Shown: piece after piece, positions 52,977-64,000 of the stretch | Position numbering within the stretch: the first letter of the stretch is position 1 | How the letters are laid out: every line of letters begins with the position of its first letter | Assembly (NCBI GenBank): GCA_001599755.1 | Contig: BCHX01000004.1 | Coordinates: 930,001 to 994,000 of the forward strand | Direction of reading: 5' to 3' | Length of the DNA stretch: 64,000 nucleotides | Source: Gliomastix tumulicola | Lineage: Eukaryota; Ascomycota; Sordariomycetes; Hypocreales; Bionectriaceae | Notes under the pieces: generated by a model | What the model was told of the DNA's origin: nothing | The model's database searches: none | The model's input: only the letters and a program-made list of their open reading frames with translations | Made by a program: the position numbers and the translations under genes

Positions 52977-55223
52977 CGGAGGAATGTCTGGTTCAGGCGG
53001 ACCACCACAGCCATGACTCGCATCAGACATAATTCTCCAGCGCCACATATCTGACCCAAACTGTCGGGGGCTCCGGGACTGTTCTTTAAAGTTTCGGGGC
53101 TGGCTCCCTGCCACGTGAGAAACGGTGGCTGGAATGCCGTTTGGTCGATCGGCCCCGATAGACGTCGTCGCACGCCCGAGGATCGCTGATTCCGACATTA
53201 CGCAGGCATTCCAGCGCTCTGGTACGCCCGGCGCGCCGGAATACCAGTTCAGATAGGGGGCCGCGGTTAGACTTTTTGCGCTCGCTCGGCAAACATCGCG
53301 GACCATGAGCGACGGCTCAACAGAGCCACCCGAGCTGCACTGCGCTGTGCTCCACGCAGAACCCTATCTTTGGAACGTGGAGATGGCCCGGAATCTGGAC
53401 GAGTCCAGACGGAGCGGGTGGCATTTAGGCCCGTTCCCGGGCATCGAATATCGTCCCAGTAGCCGTGATGGACGCAAGTTATTATTGATGGTGAGGCGTA
53501 AGTGGCGTGTCTTTTCAGCTACCCGGTACTTTGGTCCGATCATCGCGACCCCGCGCCGTAACAATGTTGGGGCTATTCCAACTTCGAACAATGGAGAGGG
53601 ATTGGGTGCCAAGGCCGTATTCAGCTACTAAATGAGAATAGTATCCTCGTAGAGAATACACGCAGAGCCATACTGGGACTGCTTCCTTGGTTGGAAGTAG
53701 CGTGCATGCGTGCATGCGCCGTGACTAAGAAGGACAGATTTCTCCGTTTGGAAAGCGCCCTGTCCTGTGCCTCGAACCAAAGAACCATTCGAGGTCCCAG
53801 TCCGGGAACGCTGTCGAGGTCTCGCGACCGAGGCTGAGCGAAGTCAGAAAATCGTCGGCGTAAGATGCATTCCAAACTCGGGATGCCATTCCACAAGGGT
53901 TGCGCAGGTCGCCGGTCATCGCTTCCCCAGTCAGGTGTCGTCAACTTTTTTTACCGTTCGGTTCGGGCTTTCTTTTTCTTTTTCCTTAGCGCTGGGCTGG
54001 CGAGTGAGGGGTCTTTTAGGTCCTTTGGTCCCTTTGTCCTCGGTGAAAGAGTGCGCCGGCCTCTGACGTAGTTCGGAGATCGGATTCACCGCGCTGTGGC
54101 CAAATTCTAATCTGGGGTACCGATGCACGACAGTCAGAAAGTAGACATTACCGTCCGTGAGAGCAAGGATACGGGGACAAAAAATTGAGTCCCGGACTTT
54201 TGTCAGAGTGCAGCTCGCAGATAAGCCACGGGTCTTGCGATTATCAATCAGACAGGCGCGAGGGAACTGGAGGGAATCCCTGCGGTAGTCAGATGAGGCA
54301 AGCATAAGCGTGAGGAGACCTCACTCAGTGAGGCAGCAACTCCATCCGATGCTGGTTAGTCGTTGCTTCTCTCTCTCCAAAATTCGGCCACGGAGGCTCC
54401 GCCGTCAACTTTACCATGATTTCTTGCATCAAACCAGGACCTCCGTCCGCGGTTTTCAGCGCGGTTTCCACCTCAGTTTGCGGCGGCAGAGGGTGGAGCC
54501 CCACTCGGCGTCCAGCATCCAGCGCTCCTGCTTGGGCAGTCTAGTGGCTGGAAGTGGGGCGTAGCACCCTGACACCACTGTATTAAGTGCTGGCCAGCTG
54601 TGTTGTCCCTGCCCGCTGTGTCTCAGTGGCGCCTGCCCGATGCCCCAAACTCCAACCACTTTAGTGAGCCCTTGCGTACGGGCCCACTTCGGCTCCACCC
54701 CTTGTCAGGTTCTGCCTCCCAGATCATGTGTGCGGCCTCAAGACTCGTTCCATTCTCTTCCCGCCAAATCACCCGTCTCAGCCTGCCATCCTGCAACCCA
54801 ACACTACACCGAGGAGGAAGGCGTTTGGGACGGACAACAATATAGGCCGACTTCATCTTCAGTGAGCAGCCTGGTCTGCTTCTTTTCTCTTTGTGTCGCC
54901 ATCATCTCTCCCCGTCGTGCCGCGTCCGCTGAGCCCCGTGCTTTTGTCAGCCCGAGGCCCTCCCTTTTGCGTGTCAATCTGGAGATCCCGCTCATCTCTG
55001 CGCGTCGACACCGCATCTTTCTTCCTTGTCCCACCGAGCGGGAGCACCAGCGCTGGGAGAGACCGATACATCCTGTTCTTCCTGCCACGAGCCATCTGGC
55101 CTGAATCCTCCGTATCGTCTCGGTTGCCCGGTCCGGCCCAACATCACGACACGCCCTCCCAACCCCCATACCCAGCCTCTCCGATCGTCATCCGACGATA
55201 GAACCCGTCCCGGATCATATGCA
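52977..55223. other. 2.2 kb intergenic region and long leader of the F-box gene
   Basis: No supportable gene. The right half (about 54850-55220) is pyrimidine-rich and probably the 5' leader of the F-box/WD40 gene. Several upstream ATGs occur there, so upstream-ORF control is possible but unproven. Confidence 0.45.
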
Positions 55224-58200
55224 ATGACGCCCACACCCGGAAGCACGGCCGGGGACTCGAAACATGCAACCACGCCATCCCAGACCATGTCTGTCAACAT
55301 CGCCGAGGCTGGGCTCGACAGCCCTCGACGCTTTCAACTCGAGATGAGCGAGTGTGTCGAGACCAAGACAGTCACCACCACCACACGCTTGACACGAAAG
55401 TTCCCTCAGGTCTTCGTGACCAACCCGACACCCCTCGAGTCTCTCGATACTAAGGAGTATCCCTTGGCCACAAAGCCGACACCCCCTGAGATAGCCGACT
55501 TTACGTACCGAGTGCCTTCGGGAGTGTCCTTGGAAGACGAGGATAGTCAGGATACTGACATGGTTCTCTATGTAAGAGCTCTCTGTGTTCTATTCATCAC
55601 CCCAAGACAATGGAATTTTCATCCGAGATACGTTTTTTGAGCCCCCTTGCTAACCAGCTATAGTCCTCTCAACCATCTTTGCAAAATGATACCCCTACCA
55701 CAACCAAGCCTGAGTTCGCACACCACTCCATCACGCTCGACCGACCTGACCGCAATGCATCAACCTCGCCGTCGGAAGCATATCCCCGTCGTTCTCGACA
55801 AACTCGGTCGCAGACACTAAACGCCCCGGGTGCTGCTTCATCGGAGTCACCATCGTTACATCGTTCCTCACGACACAATATACTCAAGGGCGTCTCCGAC
55901 AAACTCCGCCGTTCCATTGCGCAGGCAAACTCGTCCCAAACAAGTTTTGCCTCGAACAGTGGCGCCGGCAGCTCTCGCCAGCGGGCGGGCAGATTCTCTG
56001 GGTTCGGCACGGGCGCCCTCGCGACCCCCGATGCCTCAGATCTGGCCGACAGCGGTGAACGCCTGCTGTTCAACCGCCCGGAGTCTCTGCAGCTTGGTCA
56101 ATCTCGCACATCTTCACACAGCCAGTCCACGAGTCAGGATACCGAAGTCACAAGCCCCGAGGCCAGCGATTCCCAGACCATATTCGGTTCAAACGTCGCC
56201 ACACCTCCTATTACTGATGCCGATATCGAACCATTCCCAGATGACACTTCCCCCAGACTGTCCCTGCGATCTCTCCAGTCGAGGCCCTCCGTCGATGTAG
56301 TTGCGGCTCAAGATGCCAGCCTGCCTAGCCCGAGGCTGTCTCCTACTTTAGCAGCCGCACAGCTACACTCTGCCGACCGATCCGTTGAAGACCAAGAAAT
56401 GAGCGAAGAGCAGGCGTGGTCTGAAGATGCTCACGAGACCCAGGACGGAGAGAATATGGCCCTTGTCGAGATGGCAGAGCGCCCTTCCTCGTCCCGCGCT
56501 CTGGAGCGTCGCTCGAGATCCATCGATGAAAAGCCGCTAGTAGTCGACCCGCAAATGCTGCTCGAGGCATTCGACTCGATGAAGACGGAGATGAAGACAT
56601 TCATGATGTATCAGTTCCTCCGCCGTTGTCCCAGACCAACCCTACGAGTCGTAGCCAACGCTGTCAACCCAACCCTCAAGTGCGACTTCTTCCTCCAGCT
56701 GCCGCTTGAACTAAGTTATCACATTCTCTCCTTCCTCGACCACCGCGACCTCTGCCGCGCCGCTCGAGTATCGAAGCACTGGCGGAACATCGTCGACCGC
56801 AACGAGACGGGATGGAAGGAACTGTTCGATCGCGATGGGTACAAGCTTCCTCCGGGCGAGCTGAACAAGGCAGTCGTCCAGGGTTGGGGCTGGCAGGATC
56901 CCGTTGGCTGGAGCGGTTTTGAGAGGGACCTTAGCATGCATAGCCGCCTCACGTCATCGGAACAGGATCTTACCATTGCATCTAACGAGATTACAGTCGC
57001 TCCTCGCTCCAGGAGCTCAAAGCGGAAGCGAGGTCTGACCACGTATTCGGCATCCGAGCGTTCCAAGAGACGGGCTAGCGGCCAGGAGTCGTCCTCACAC
57101 CGAGATGACAAGCAGATCGAGGTCAGGCAGCATAAGAGCGCGGGACCTTTGTCTGCAGCGAACTCGGCTGCCACGATTGTTCCTGACCCTCACCTTGGCC
57201 TCGCAAGCCTTCGTCAGCTCCATCTCTTCAAGTCACTATATCGCCGTCATCATATGATGCGCGAGAGTTGGACCAATGGCGAGGTAAAGCCCTCCCACGT
57301 TGCATTCGCAGCTCACCCCCGTCATGTCATCACCTGCCTTCAATTCGATGACGACAAGATTGTCACTGGAAGTGATGATACATTCATCCACATCTACGAT
57401 ACCAAGACCGGCAAGCTTCGCAACAAGCTTGTTGGTCACGAAGGCGGAGTATGGGCTCTGCAATATGAGGGGAACATCCTGGTCTCCGGCTCCACGGATA
57501 GGTCTGTCCGCGTCTGGGACATTGAACGGGGCATGTGCCAGCAAGTGTTTTACGGTCACACTAGTACTGTGCGCTGCCTCCAGATTCTTACTCCTTCGGA
57601 GACAGGTAGAGATGCTGCTGGCAGACCCATCATGCAACCGGAGAAGCCTCTGATCATCACTGGCTCGCGAGATAGCTTTTTGCGTGTCTGGCGTCTTCCA
57701 GAGTCTGGATCGAAACGTTACTTCCAGGCGGGGCCGCCGGCTCAGGAAACCGATTGCCCTTACTTCATCCGCTCCCTGGCCGGCCACGCACACTCCGTCA
57801 GGGCTATCTCGGCCCACGGCGACACCCTGGTCAGCGGGTCCTACGACAGCACTGTGCGTGTATGGCGCGTCAGCACCGGCGAGTGCCTCCATGTACTGCA
57901 GGGCCACGCCCAGAAAGTGTACTCTGTCGTGCTGGATCACGAGCGTAATCGATGCATATCAGGATCGATGGACTCTCTCGTCAAGATCTGGGACCTCGCG
58001 ACCGGTGCTTGTCTGTACACGCTTGATGGGCATAACCTACTCGTCGGGCTACTAGACCTCCGCGATGAGAGGCTAGTGTCAGCTGCAGCGGATTCCACCC
58101 TGCGGATATGGGATCCTGAGAGTGGCCGTTGTAAGAACACGCTCATGGCTCATACTGGAGCTATTACCTGTTTTCAGCACGATGGGCAGAAGGTCATCAG

Positions 58201-58520
58201 CGGCAGTGAGAAGTCTGTCAAGATGTGGGATGTGAAGACTGGCGAGTGCATCCAAGATCTTCTCACCGATCTGACCGGAGTCTGGCAAGTTAAGTTTGAC
58301 GGCAGACGATGCGTGGCCGCGGTGCAACGCGAATCATTGACATACGTCGAGGTAAGCTCGGACGCTATTCCTTGATATATTTGTTTCGGCTGACTAACGC
58401 GTGATATAGATTCTTGATTTTGGGGCCATCCGAGATGGTCAGCCACCAGAGGAACTAGGCAGGCGAATCTTGCTTGACGAAGAGGAGGTGGCGCCGGCCG
58501 CCGTCGAAGAGGAGGTGTAA
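55224..58520 (+). CDS. F-box/WD40 protein, Cdc4/Fbw7-like
   Basis: Substrate-recognition subunit of an SCF ubiquitin ligase, acting mainly in the nucleus. Exons are 55224-55571, 55664-58351 and 58410-58520, giving 1048 residues. The first about 400 residues are disordered and Ser/Pro-rich. A dimerisation-type region (VDPQMLLEAFDSMKTEMKTF) lies at about 407-450. The F-box is at about 460-505 (LPLELSYHILSFLDHRDLCR, ARVSKHWRNIV). At least seven WD40 blades follow from about 665 to 1010 (VITCLQFDDDKIVTGSDD, LVSGSTDRSVRVWDIERG, LVSGSYDSTVRVWRVSTG, CISGSMDSLVKIWDLATG and others). This order matches Cdc4/Fbw7, which binds phosphodegrons of cell-cycle and metabolic regulators. The start at 55224 is the first in-frame ATG giving a compact N-terminus; 55287 is an alternative. 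Confidence 0.93.
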
Positions 58521-59459
58521 AGCTCGCGCAGGCGAAGCGAGCTCCCATCAGTTATAACGCCGACTACGACACAGTATACAAAAGTTATTTTACAAAAGGG
58601 AAAGCAACTTTGCACGGACGCCACAATAGTTTTTTTTTCCAACCCCGGATGACAACAGCGTGGGTGAGCGAGACACCCAGCAGTTTAACTTCATTTTTCT
58701 CTGCCTCTCTCTCGCTGCCTGGTTCAGGCATTCTGTCGCGTTTCCATAATTCTTATGCGGATGGGGCGTTTGGTTCGGTTCAGTTCAGGGCATATACCTA
58801 TTGGCTTGTTCATACCATCTTTATTTCTACTCTATTAGGCGTTGTCGTTATCTATCTAGGAGTCCGGATTCCAGCATTAGCATCAGTCATGAGCATAAAA
58901 CAGGAACGGCCATAGTTAAGAAGAATACCTCAGCGTTATCAAATGGGAGTTTAAGCATCGGTCAGTGTCTGTTTCTAAACGCAACAAGTAACTACTTGTT
59001 CATACGGAAGGATCTTACTCAGCTATGTGATCTACGAACTCTTACCGTCATCAGTCGAGACTCCGAGATCACGGACTCGGCTCCTTTTCCGAGGCCACGA
59101 CGGTCTCGGTCTCGGGGCCTCCTCCTCCGTGATCCCCACCTACTTCCTCCGCACTCCGGACCATGATGTTCGTCTTCCAATGCGTTCTGGCGCCGGAAAC
59201 GCAGCAAATGCGCCAATGAAGAGAGGGAGAGTTATATGATGGGCTGTTTCATGAGGGCGGTTATGCATGCAGGAACATAGTGGTTTCGGCACGGAGGCCA
59301 GATCCCCCCGGGGATGACATGTCTATAAGATCGTGGGTGCCCCGGGGTTTGCGTGCTGTGGTTAGAGGGTGAGGTCTTTGGTTCGACATCCCTAGGCTTC
59401 CTTTTTTTTGGATATATTCTCGTTGTCTTGGCTTGTATCAGGTCCCAGGAGGTGAAAAC
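58521..59459. other. 0.9 kb intergenic region
   Basis: No gene is seen. A tRNA-like B-box fragment near 59380 was examined and rejected. Confidence 0.5.
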
Positions 59460-60480
59460 ATGGTTTCGTTCTCGATGATGGCTGCCGTGGCCTCGGCTGC
59501 CATGGCGTGTGCTCAGGGAGAGCCCAAGTACTTCTTCACCTTGTATGAGACTCTCTCCCCATCACCATATCTAAAGATACCCACCCCGTGCCGACTCTTC
59601 GTGTTGTTAACAATATGCACCTTCGCGTGCTAATTCCAGCGGCGACTCGTACTCCCAGACGGGCTTTGAGATCACCGGCGCGAAGCCCAGCCCGTCCAAC
59701 CCGCTCGGCAACCCGCCGCTCCCCGGCTGGACGGCCTCGGGCGGCCTCGACTGGGTGGGCTTCATGGTGACCGAGTTCAACGCGACGCTGACGTACTCGT
59801 ACAACTTCGCGTACGGCGGCGCGACGACGGACGCGGAGATCATCCCGCCCTACTCGCCCGAGGTGCGCAGCTTCATCGATCAGGTCAAGATCTTCACGGA
59901 CAACGTCGCGTCCAAGCCCGCCTACGCGCCGTGGACGCCCGAGAACGCCGTCGTGGGCGTGTGGATCGGGGTGAATGATGTCGGGAATTCGTTCTGGTTT
60001 GAGGACTCGGAGGCTGTGAATGCCCGGGTGGTGCAGGCGTATTTCGGGCAGCTGGAGATTTTGTATGAGGCTGGGTTGAGGCAGTTTGTGCTTCTGAGTG
60101 TGCCGCGTGAGTCTCTCTCCTCCCCCCCCCCCCCCCCCCCCCCCCCCCTTTTTTTTTTTACCCCTTCATCCAAGGGTCTATCTATTTTGGTTGAGGCAGA
60201 AGCACAGTTGACTGATGACGGAAAACAGCCACGGACCGTTCGCCCCTGATGTTGAACAACGCCGCGCCCCTGAGCGCGGCCATCGCCAGCTACAACACGC
60301 TCCTCGCCTCCGCCCTCGAGAACCTCAAGGCGGGCCGCAACGTGACGGCCAAGCTCGTCGACACCCACGTGCCCTTCAACGAGGCGCTGGACAACCCTAC
60401 CGAGTACGGGGCACCGGATGCCACATGCTTCAACGCGGATGGCGTATCCTGCGTAAGTGGACAACCTCCTTCCTCCTCCT

Positions 60481-60519
<39 letters not shown>

Positions 60520-60683
60520 CTCCGGCAAGAGGAACTCATATCTGACGAGATAAAACGCCACCACAGCTTTGGTTCAACGACTACCATCCCGGAGTGGAGA
60601 TTCAGCGGCTGGTGGGAGCGCAGGTCGCGCAGACATGGGGCGGTTTCTTCGAGTGTGTTGATAGCGTGCTCTGCACGGAGTAA
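59460..60683 (+). CDS. Secreted GDSL/SGNH esterase, CE16-like acetylesterase
   Basis: Exons are 59460-59542, 59640-60106, 60229-60452 and 60567-60683, giving 296 residues. The start at 59460 gives a signal peptide (MVSFSMMAAVASAAMACAQG). The first junction recreates the SGNH block I motif FTFGDSYSQTG with nucleophile Ser31. Block III is GVWIGVNDVG (Asn/Asp), and the last junction gives WFNDYHPG, the catalytic Asp-x-x-His pair. CE16 enzymes remove acetyl groups from hemicellulose oligosaccharides outside the cell; assignment to CE16 is by resemblance. Intron 3 contains a long poly-C run followed by poly-T, and intron 4 a CT microsatellite. Both are unusual but spare the coding sequence. Confidence 0.88.
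60121..60160. repeat. Poly-C / poly-T tract inside intron
   Basis: Within intron 3 of the esterase gene, a run of more than 20 cytosines is followed directly by about ten thymines. Such runs are hard to sequence accurately, so the exact length here may be unreliable. Confidence 0.85.
60484..60516. repeat. CT microsatellite inside intron
   Basis: About 15 CT units in intron 4 of the esterase gene, forming an extreme polypyrimidine tract upstream of the 3' splice site. Confidence 0.85.
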
Positions 60684-63600
60684 GTGCGAATAGTCTGGAA
60701 GGGATTTCTCCGAAGGCACACAAAAAAATATTAAGCTTGTTTTTTTCTTTCTCTCCCCCTTCGCTCGATGGTCGGAACTGCCCCGAGTCTCCGTGGATCG
60801 GGACCGGGAACGGGGTTCGTTCTCGTTTCGGTTCGTTCAGGATCCCTGGTGGCAATCATCGACGACGCTCTTTGCAGCCCGCGCTGATCACTCTAGAAGC
60901 CCTCTTCAGCAACGATAAAAAAGAGAAACCAGCAGGGAAGAGTTTTTAGGCTTTCTGTATTCCACTCGCCCGCTCGCAAGTGGTCCCAGAATCCGGGCTC
61001 GCTCGTTCGGTTCTTTTCTAAACAAGGGGGGGGAGAGCCAGCCCGTTAGACCATGCGTAGTGTCGCTCCCATCTGCAGCGAGAGCGTCAGTTCTGCCCTC
61101 TGACTGGACGTGTGCCAATTCCCATCGAGAGGCGACAGGGATCGCCGGCCACGCGCTACGTGCAGAAGCGGCAAAGCAGCGGACGCATTAGCTCGCGAGG
61201 CTAGCGAAGGGGAGAGGGGGGAATGACGGTCGGTCACGCAAAAGCATTACCACCCATTCCCTAGTTTTTGCTTGATGGGCACACGCCTCCCGAGATAACG
61301 GGAGATGGGGGGGATCTCTCGAAGTTGTTACTCCTTTTGAAGGAAGGAAGGTCGTGGCTTCCCACGCAATCGATCCCTGTGAGGAGTGGGAGATATGCTT
61401 GAAGCCATCGTGGGAGTGATTTGCCACCAACGCCCGCTGCGCGCGCGCCAGGAAGATGGATGAACAAGACTAAGACATCGCACCCCTGCGGCAATCCCGC
61501 TCGTTCCCGTGTCTGACCCAAGCCCGCTTTTGCAGCTCTTTCGCCTACGTACGCACGGTAGATCAAAAGACGGAAAGCGCTATAGCCCTCCCACGTTGTC
61601 TGTCTCTGATGGCGTACCTTAGGCTGCTGCTGCTACCCCCTCTCTCCCTCTCTCTCTCGCTAGCCTAACCGCAGTTGGAGATTGGGAAAGATTGCGAGTG
61701 CGACTGTAGCGGCCGTGCCATATGCCCTTGTCTTTTGTGTCCCTTGATGGACATGAATGTTACGTGATGAACGTCGGAAGAGAGGGTTTTGACGTTATTT
61801 TGTTTTTTTCCTGCGTGTCTCTCATTCATATCACATCTGTCTTGGCAGTCGAGCTCACGAGACCTTCAGAACTTCTGGAGAAAGGGCAGGGGGTAAGTGC
61901 TACCGGCCTGGGAATTGGCTCAGCTCGTGATGTGCGAGCTGAGGGGAGTGGAGAGCGGAGAAAAGGGCTGAGAAGATTTTTTTTCTCTCCCTTCCCCCAT
62001 CACGGTGCGGTGAGGCTTTATTATTACTTTGCCTGGACGCGCAGTTGCCGCCGGCGCTGGTGTCAAAAGGTGTGTGTGTGGGAAGAGAGAAGGGGGGAGA
62101 GCGCAAGATTTCCGCGCTTTGCGTGCGTGCGTGCGTGCGTGCGTGACAAGACAGACAAGTCACAATTCGCATGTGAGACAACAAGACGGTGGGAGTCGAA
62201 GAAGACAAGGGAGGCTGAAAAATACCCTCCGACGCTCAGACATCTCGGGTGGCGTTTCTGCCACTCGCTCACTGCCGGGCTTGCAGGAAAAATGCAGGCC
62301 GAGGGGGCGTATGTATGCACTCACAGACCACGAGGCGATCTGCGAACCTGCCTCTCGGGTCCATACATCCTCTCTGCCTGCTGCTGCTGGTGCTCCTGCC
62401 GCTGAAGGGTCCGTGCCTGGTATCGTAATCACGGGAGGTGTGTGTGTCTGTCTGTCTCTCATGTACGAAATGCGCGTCCGTGTGTCTGTCTAGTCTGTAG
62501 AAGTCGGAGATGAGCCTTAGTCGTTTGAGAATCGTCTCAACGTCCTATGATTGGGTACGTCATTCCGACGGGTGTCATTGCGAAATGTCTGAGCACCGAC
62601 CACCCAGCGATAACACATGTCCTTCCTCACTCAGGTAAGGTACTACTAGTAGGTCGCTGTTCTCCGGAGGTATATGTACATAAACTGCGTACCTACTACG
62701 GAGTTCTCCATACAGACAGGCTTGGTTCCCAACCCAAGGGACTGGGTGGACTTGGCCTGGTAATGATTGCCTTTGCATTTTGGCAGGCAGCAAGCACCAG
62801 GAGCGACGCCGGGACCAGCGTCTCAGGATGGGCTCCAGCGACATGTAGCCGGGTCGCTGTCGGTTGGTCGGTGCGCAGCCTGTCTATACCTTTTTCCTTG
62901 GGGAGGGGGGTGTCTCTTGCCAGGGCCCCCAATGGGTTCAGCCTGCTTGTCAACTCATCTTTGGGGGCCAGAGGCTGCGCAGGGACCAGGAACCGCGTCA
63001 GAGGCTGCTCCAAATGAATGTCTCACATGACTCTTGGGCGGTCATCTCGCGAAGAGAGTCACAGCGGCATCGCACTTTGACGTTCTGTCTCGTCCGTTTC
63101 AGTTCAATTCAATCAGTCACAAAAGAACGCCAAGGTTGTCATCCTTGCGTCCTTCAGGTGATCATCTCCCCTGTGGATAAGACGGACACTTCCAAAATGC
63201 CGGCAGGCATACACAGGGGGGGGGGGGCCTTCGCACGGCTTGGAGAATAGGCTGTGAACTTGTGTGAATCAGTGTTCTCGTCCTGAGGGATCCTCCCGTA
63301 CACTGTCATAGGGGAAAAGGGCACTATCAATCTCGGCTTTCCTTGATCGACTTGTCTGCCCCTCGTCGGAGCCACGTTCTGGGCTGGGATGGAACGATCC
63401 ACCGACGTCGACCCAAGCGCAATGTTGAGCCAAGTCGCGGCGGGCCAGACGCTGAAAATGCCGATGTCATGTCACCTGTTCGTCGAGCCCTGGACAAGAG
63501 AAACAAACAAACAAAGGTGCTGATGGAGGGATGGCATCACCGAACAGGAGGGGGGGGGGGGAGGAAACCCTTACTTCGGCCCTTCCATCCTATCACCAAA

Positions 63601-64000
63601 CTAGCCCCCCCTTTTCCCCCACGGATGCGAATGTCGATTTCCAGTATCACACCTTCTTCTCTTCGAGTATCGCCGAGATGAAAAAGAGCAACAAGCGAGA
63701 ACGGAATGACGCCAGATAGCCAATGCTGACATACATAACATTGTCGCCCGCATGCAACTCTGGCACCACCAGGGGGTGTGTGCGCCGCCGCCCCTCCACC
63801 GTGCGTCTTCACCGGTTTCTTCATTGGGAAGGCGGAAGAGTCCCCGGGGAGGGGAGCGAGGGGGGGCCGGCGGACTGCCAGCTGGACAGGCACGTGGCAC
63901 ATCTTGACCGATAGGGGGGGATATGTCATATCCTGCTGGCCCCCTGGGCTTTGCCTACGAGGACTCCTTCGGGACAAGCTTGGGTGTGTGTGCGATAGCG
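60684..64000. other. 3.3 kb terminal region without a recognisable gene
   Basis: Open frames of up to 227 codons exist on both strands. None has a motif, signal or fungal exon-intron pattern that I can support. Simple repeats are common: GTGC units (about 62122-62144), CTCT runs near 61640-61655 and poly-G runs near 63219 and 63549. The region may be a long promoter for a gene beyond the edge, or gene-poor sequence. Confidence 0.5.
62122..62145. repeat. GTGC/GCGT tetranucleotide repeat
   Basis: About six tandem GCGT/GTGC units in non-coding sequence. Confidence 0.85.

Noticed and set aside
53305..53631. Plus-strand open frame of 108 codons (start MSDGSTEPPELHCAVLHA)
   Set aside because: Reads somewhat like protein but has no motif, no splice partner and no supporting context.
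59340..59415. tRNA-like sequence: GGTTCGACATCC followed by a poly-T run
   Set aside because: The B-box is imperfect, T-arm pairing fails, and the A-box-like TGGTTAGAGGG is too close for a tRNA cloverleaf.
61722..62405. Plus-strand open frame of 227 codons
   Set aside because: Runs through simple repeats and a Cys/Arg-rich low-complexity stretch, with no motif.

Overview
This window looks like chromosomal DNA of a filamentous ascomycete (Pezizomycotina; probably Sordariomycetes, but that is inference). The genes are mostly GC-rich and interrupted by short GT-AG introns of about 50-200 bases. The families are typical of these fungi: Zn2Cys6 regulators, a HET-domain protein, a PIR-type cell wall protein, fungalysin, a LysM membrane protein and a Cdc4-type F-box/WD40 protein. 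All gene models were built by joining exons by eye. In every spliced model the exon lengths sum to a multiple of three.

Region 1 (1-12.6 kb) holds a compact glycerol-use module. It contains glycerol kinase (minus strand), an aquaglyceroporin (plus strand, divergent across a 4.2 kb intergenic region) and the mitochondrial FAD glycerol-3-phosphate dehydrogenase (plus strand). A Zn2Cys6 regulator, cut by the left edge, sits next to the kinase. Uptake, phosphorylation and oxidation to dihydroxyacetone phosphate are therefore encoded side by side. A 7-base motif, ACCGGCC, recurs in the two intergenic regions.

Region 2 (12.8-34 kb) is mostly housekeeping and secretory. In order it has a dienelactone-hydrolase-family enzyme, a U1-type zinc-finger protein, a GPI-type PIR wall protein with an unusual domain order and a secreted fungalysin. 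Then come a membrane-anchored fucose-lectin-like protein, an alpha-galactosidase, a Kap123-type importin and a LysM membrane protein. A possible decayed peptidase relic lies near 25.3 kb.

Region 3 (34.5-49.4 kb) looks accessory. It has a ZZ zinc-finger/HET fusion protein, an orphan small gene, a tiny membrane protein beside a long CA microsatellite, a C-terminally membrane-anchored protein and a trypsin-like-fold protein with a plausible H/D/S triad. A thioesterase-like enzyme and a modin-like membrane protein follow. The stretch to about 44 kb is less GC-rich and carries a degenerate duplicated repeat. It is a candidate self/non-self recognition neighbourhood.

Region 4 (49.6-60.7 kb) has a Gfo/Idh/MocA oxidoreductase, a second complete Zn2Cys6 regulator, a Cdc4-like F-box/WD40 protein and a secreted GDSL (CE16-like) esterase. 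The last 3.3 kb shows no supportable gene.
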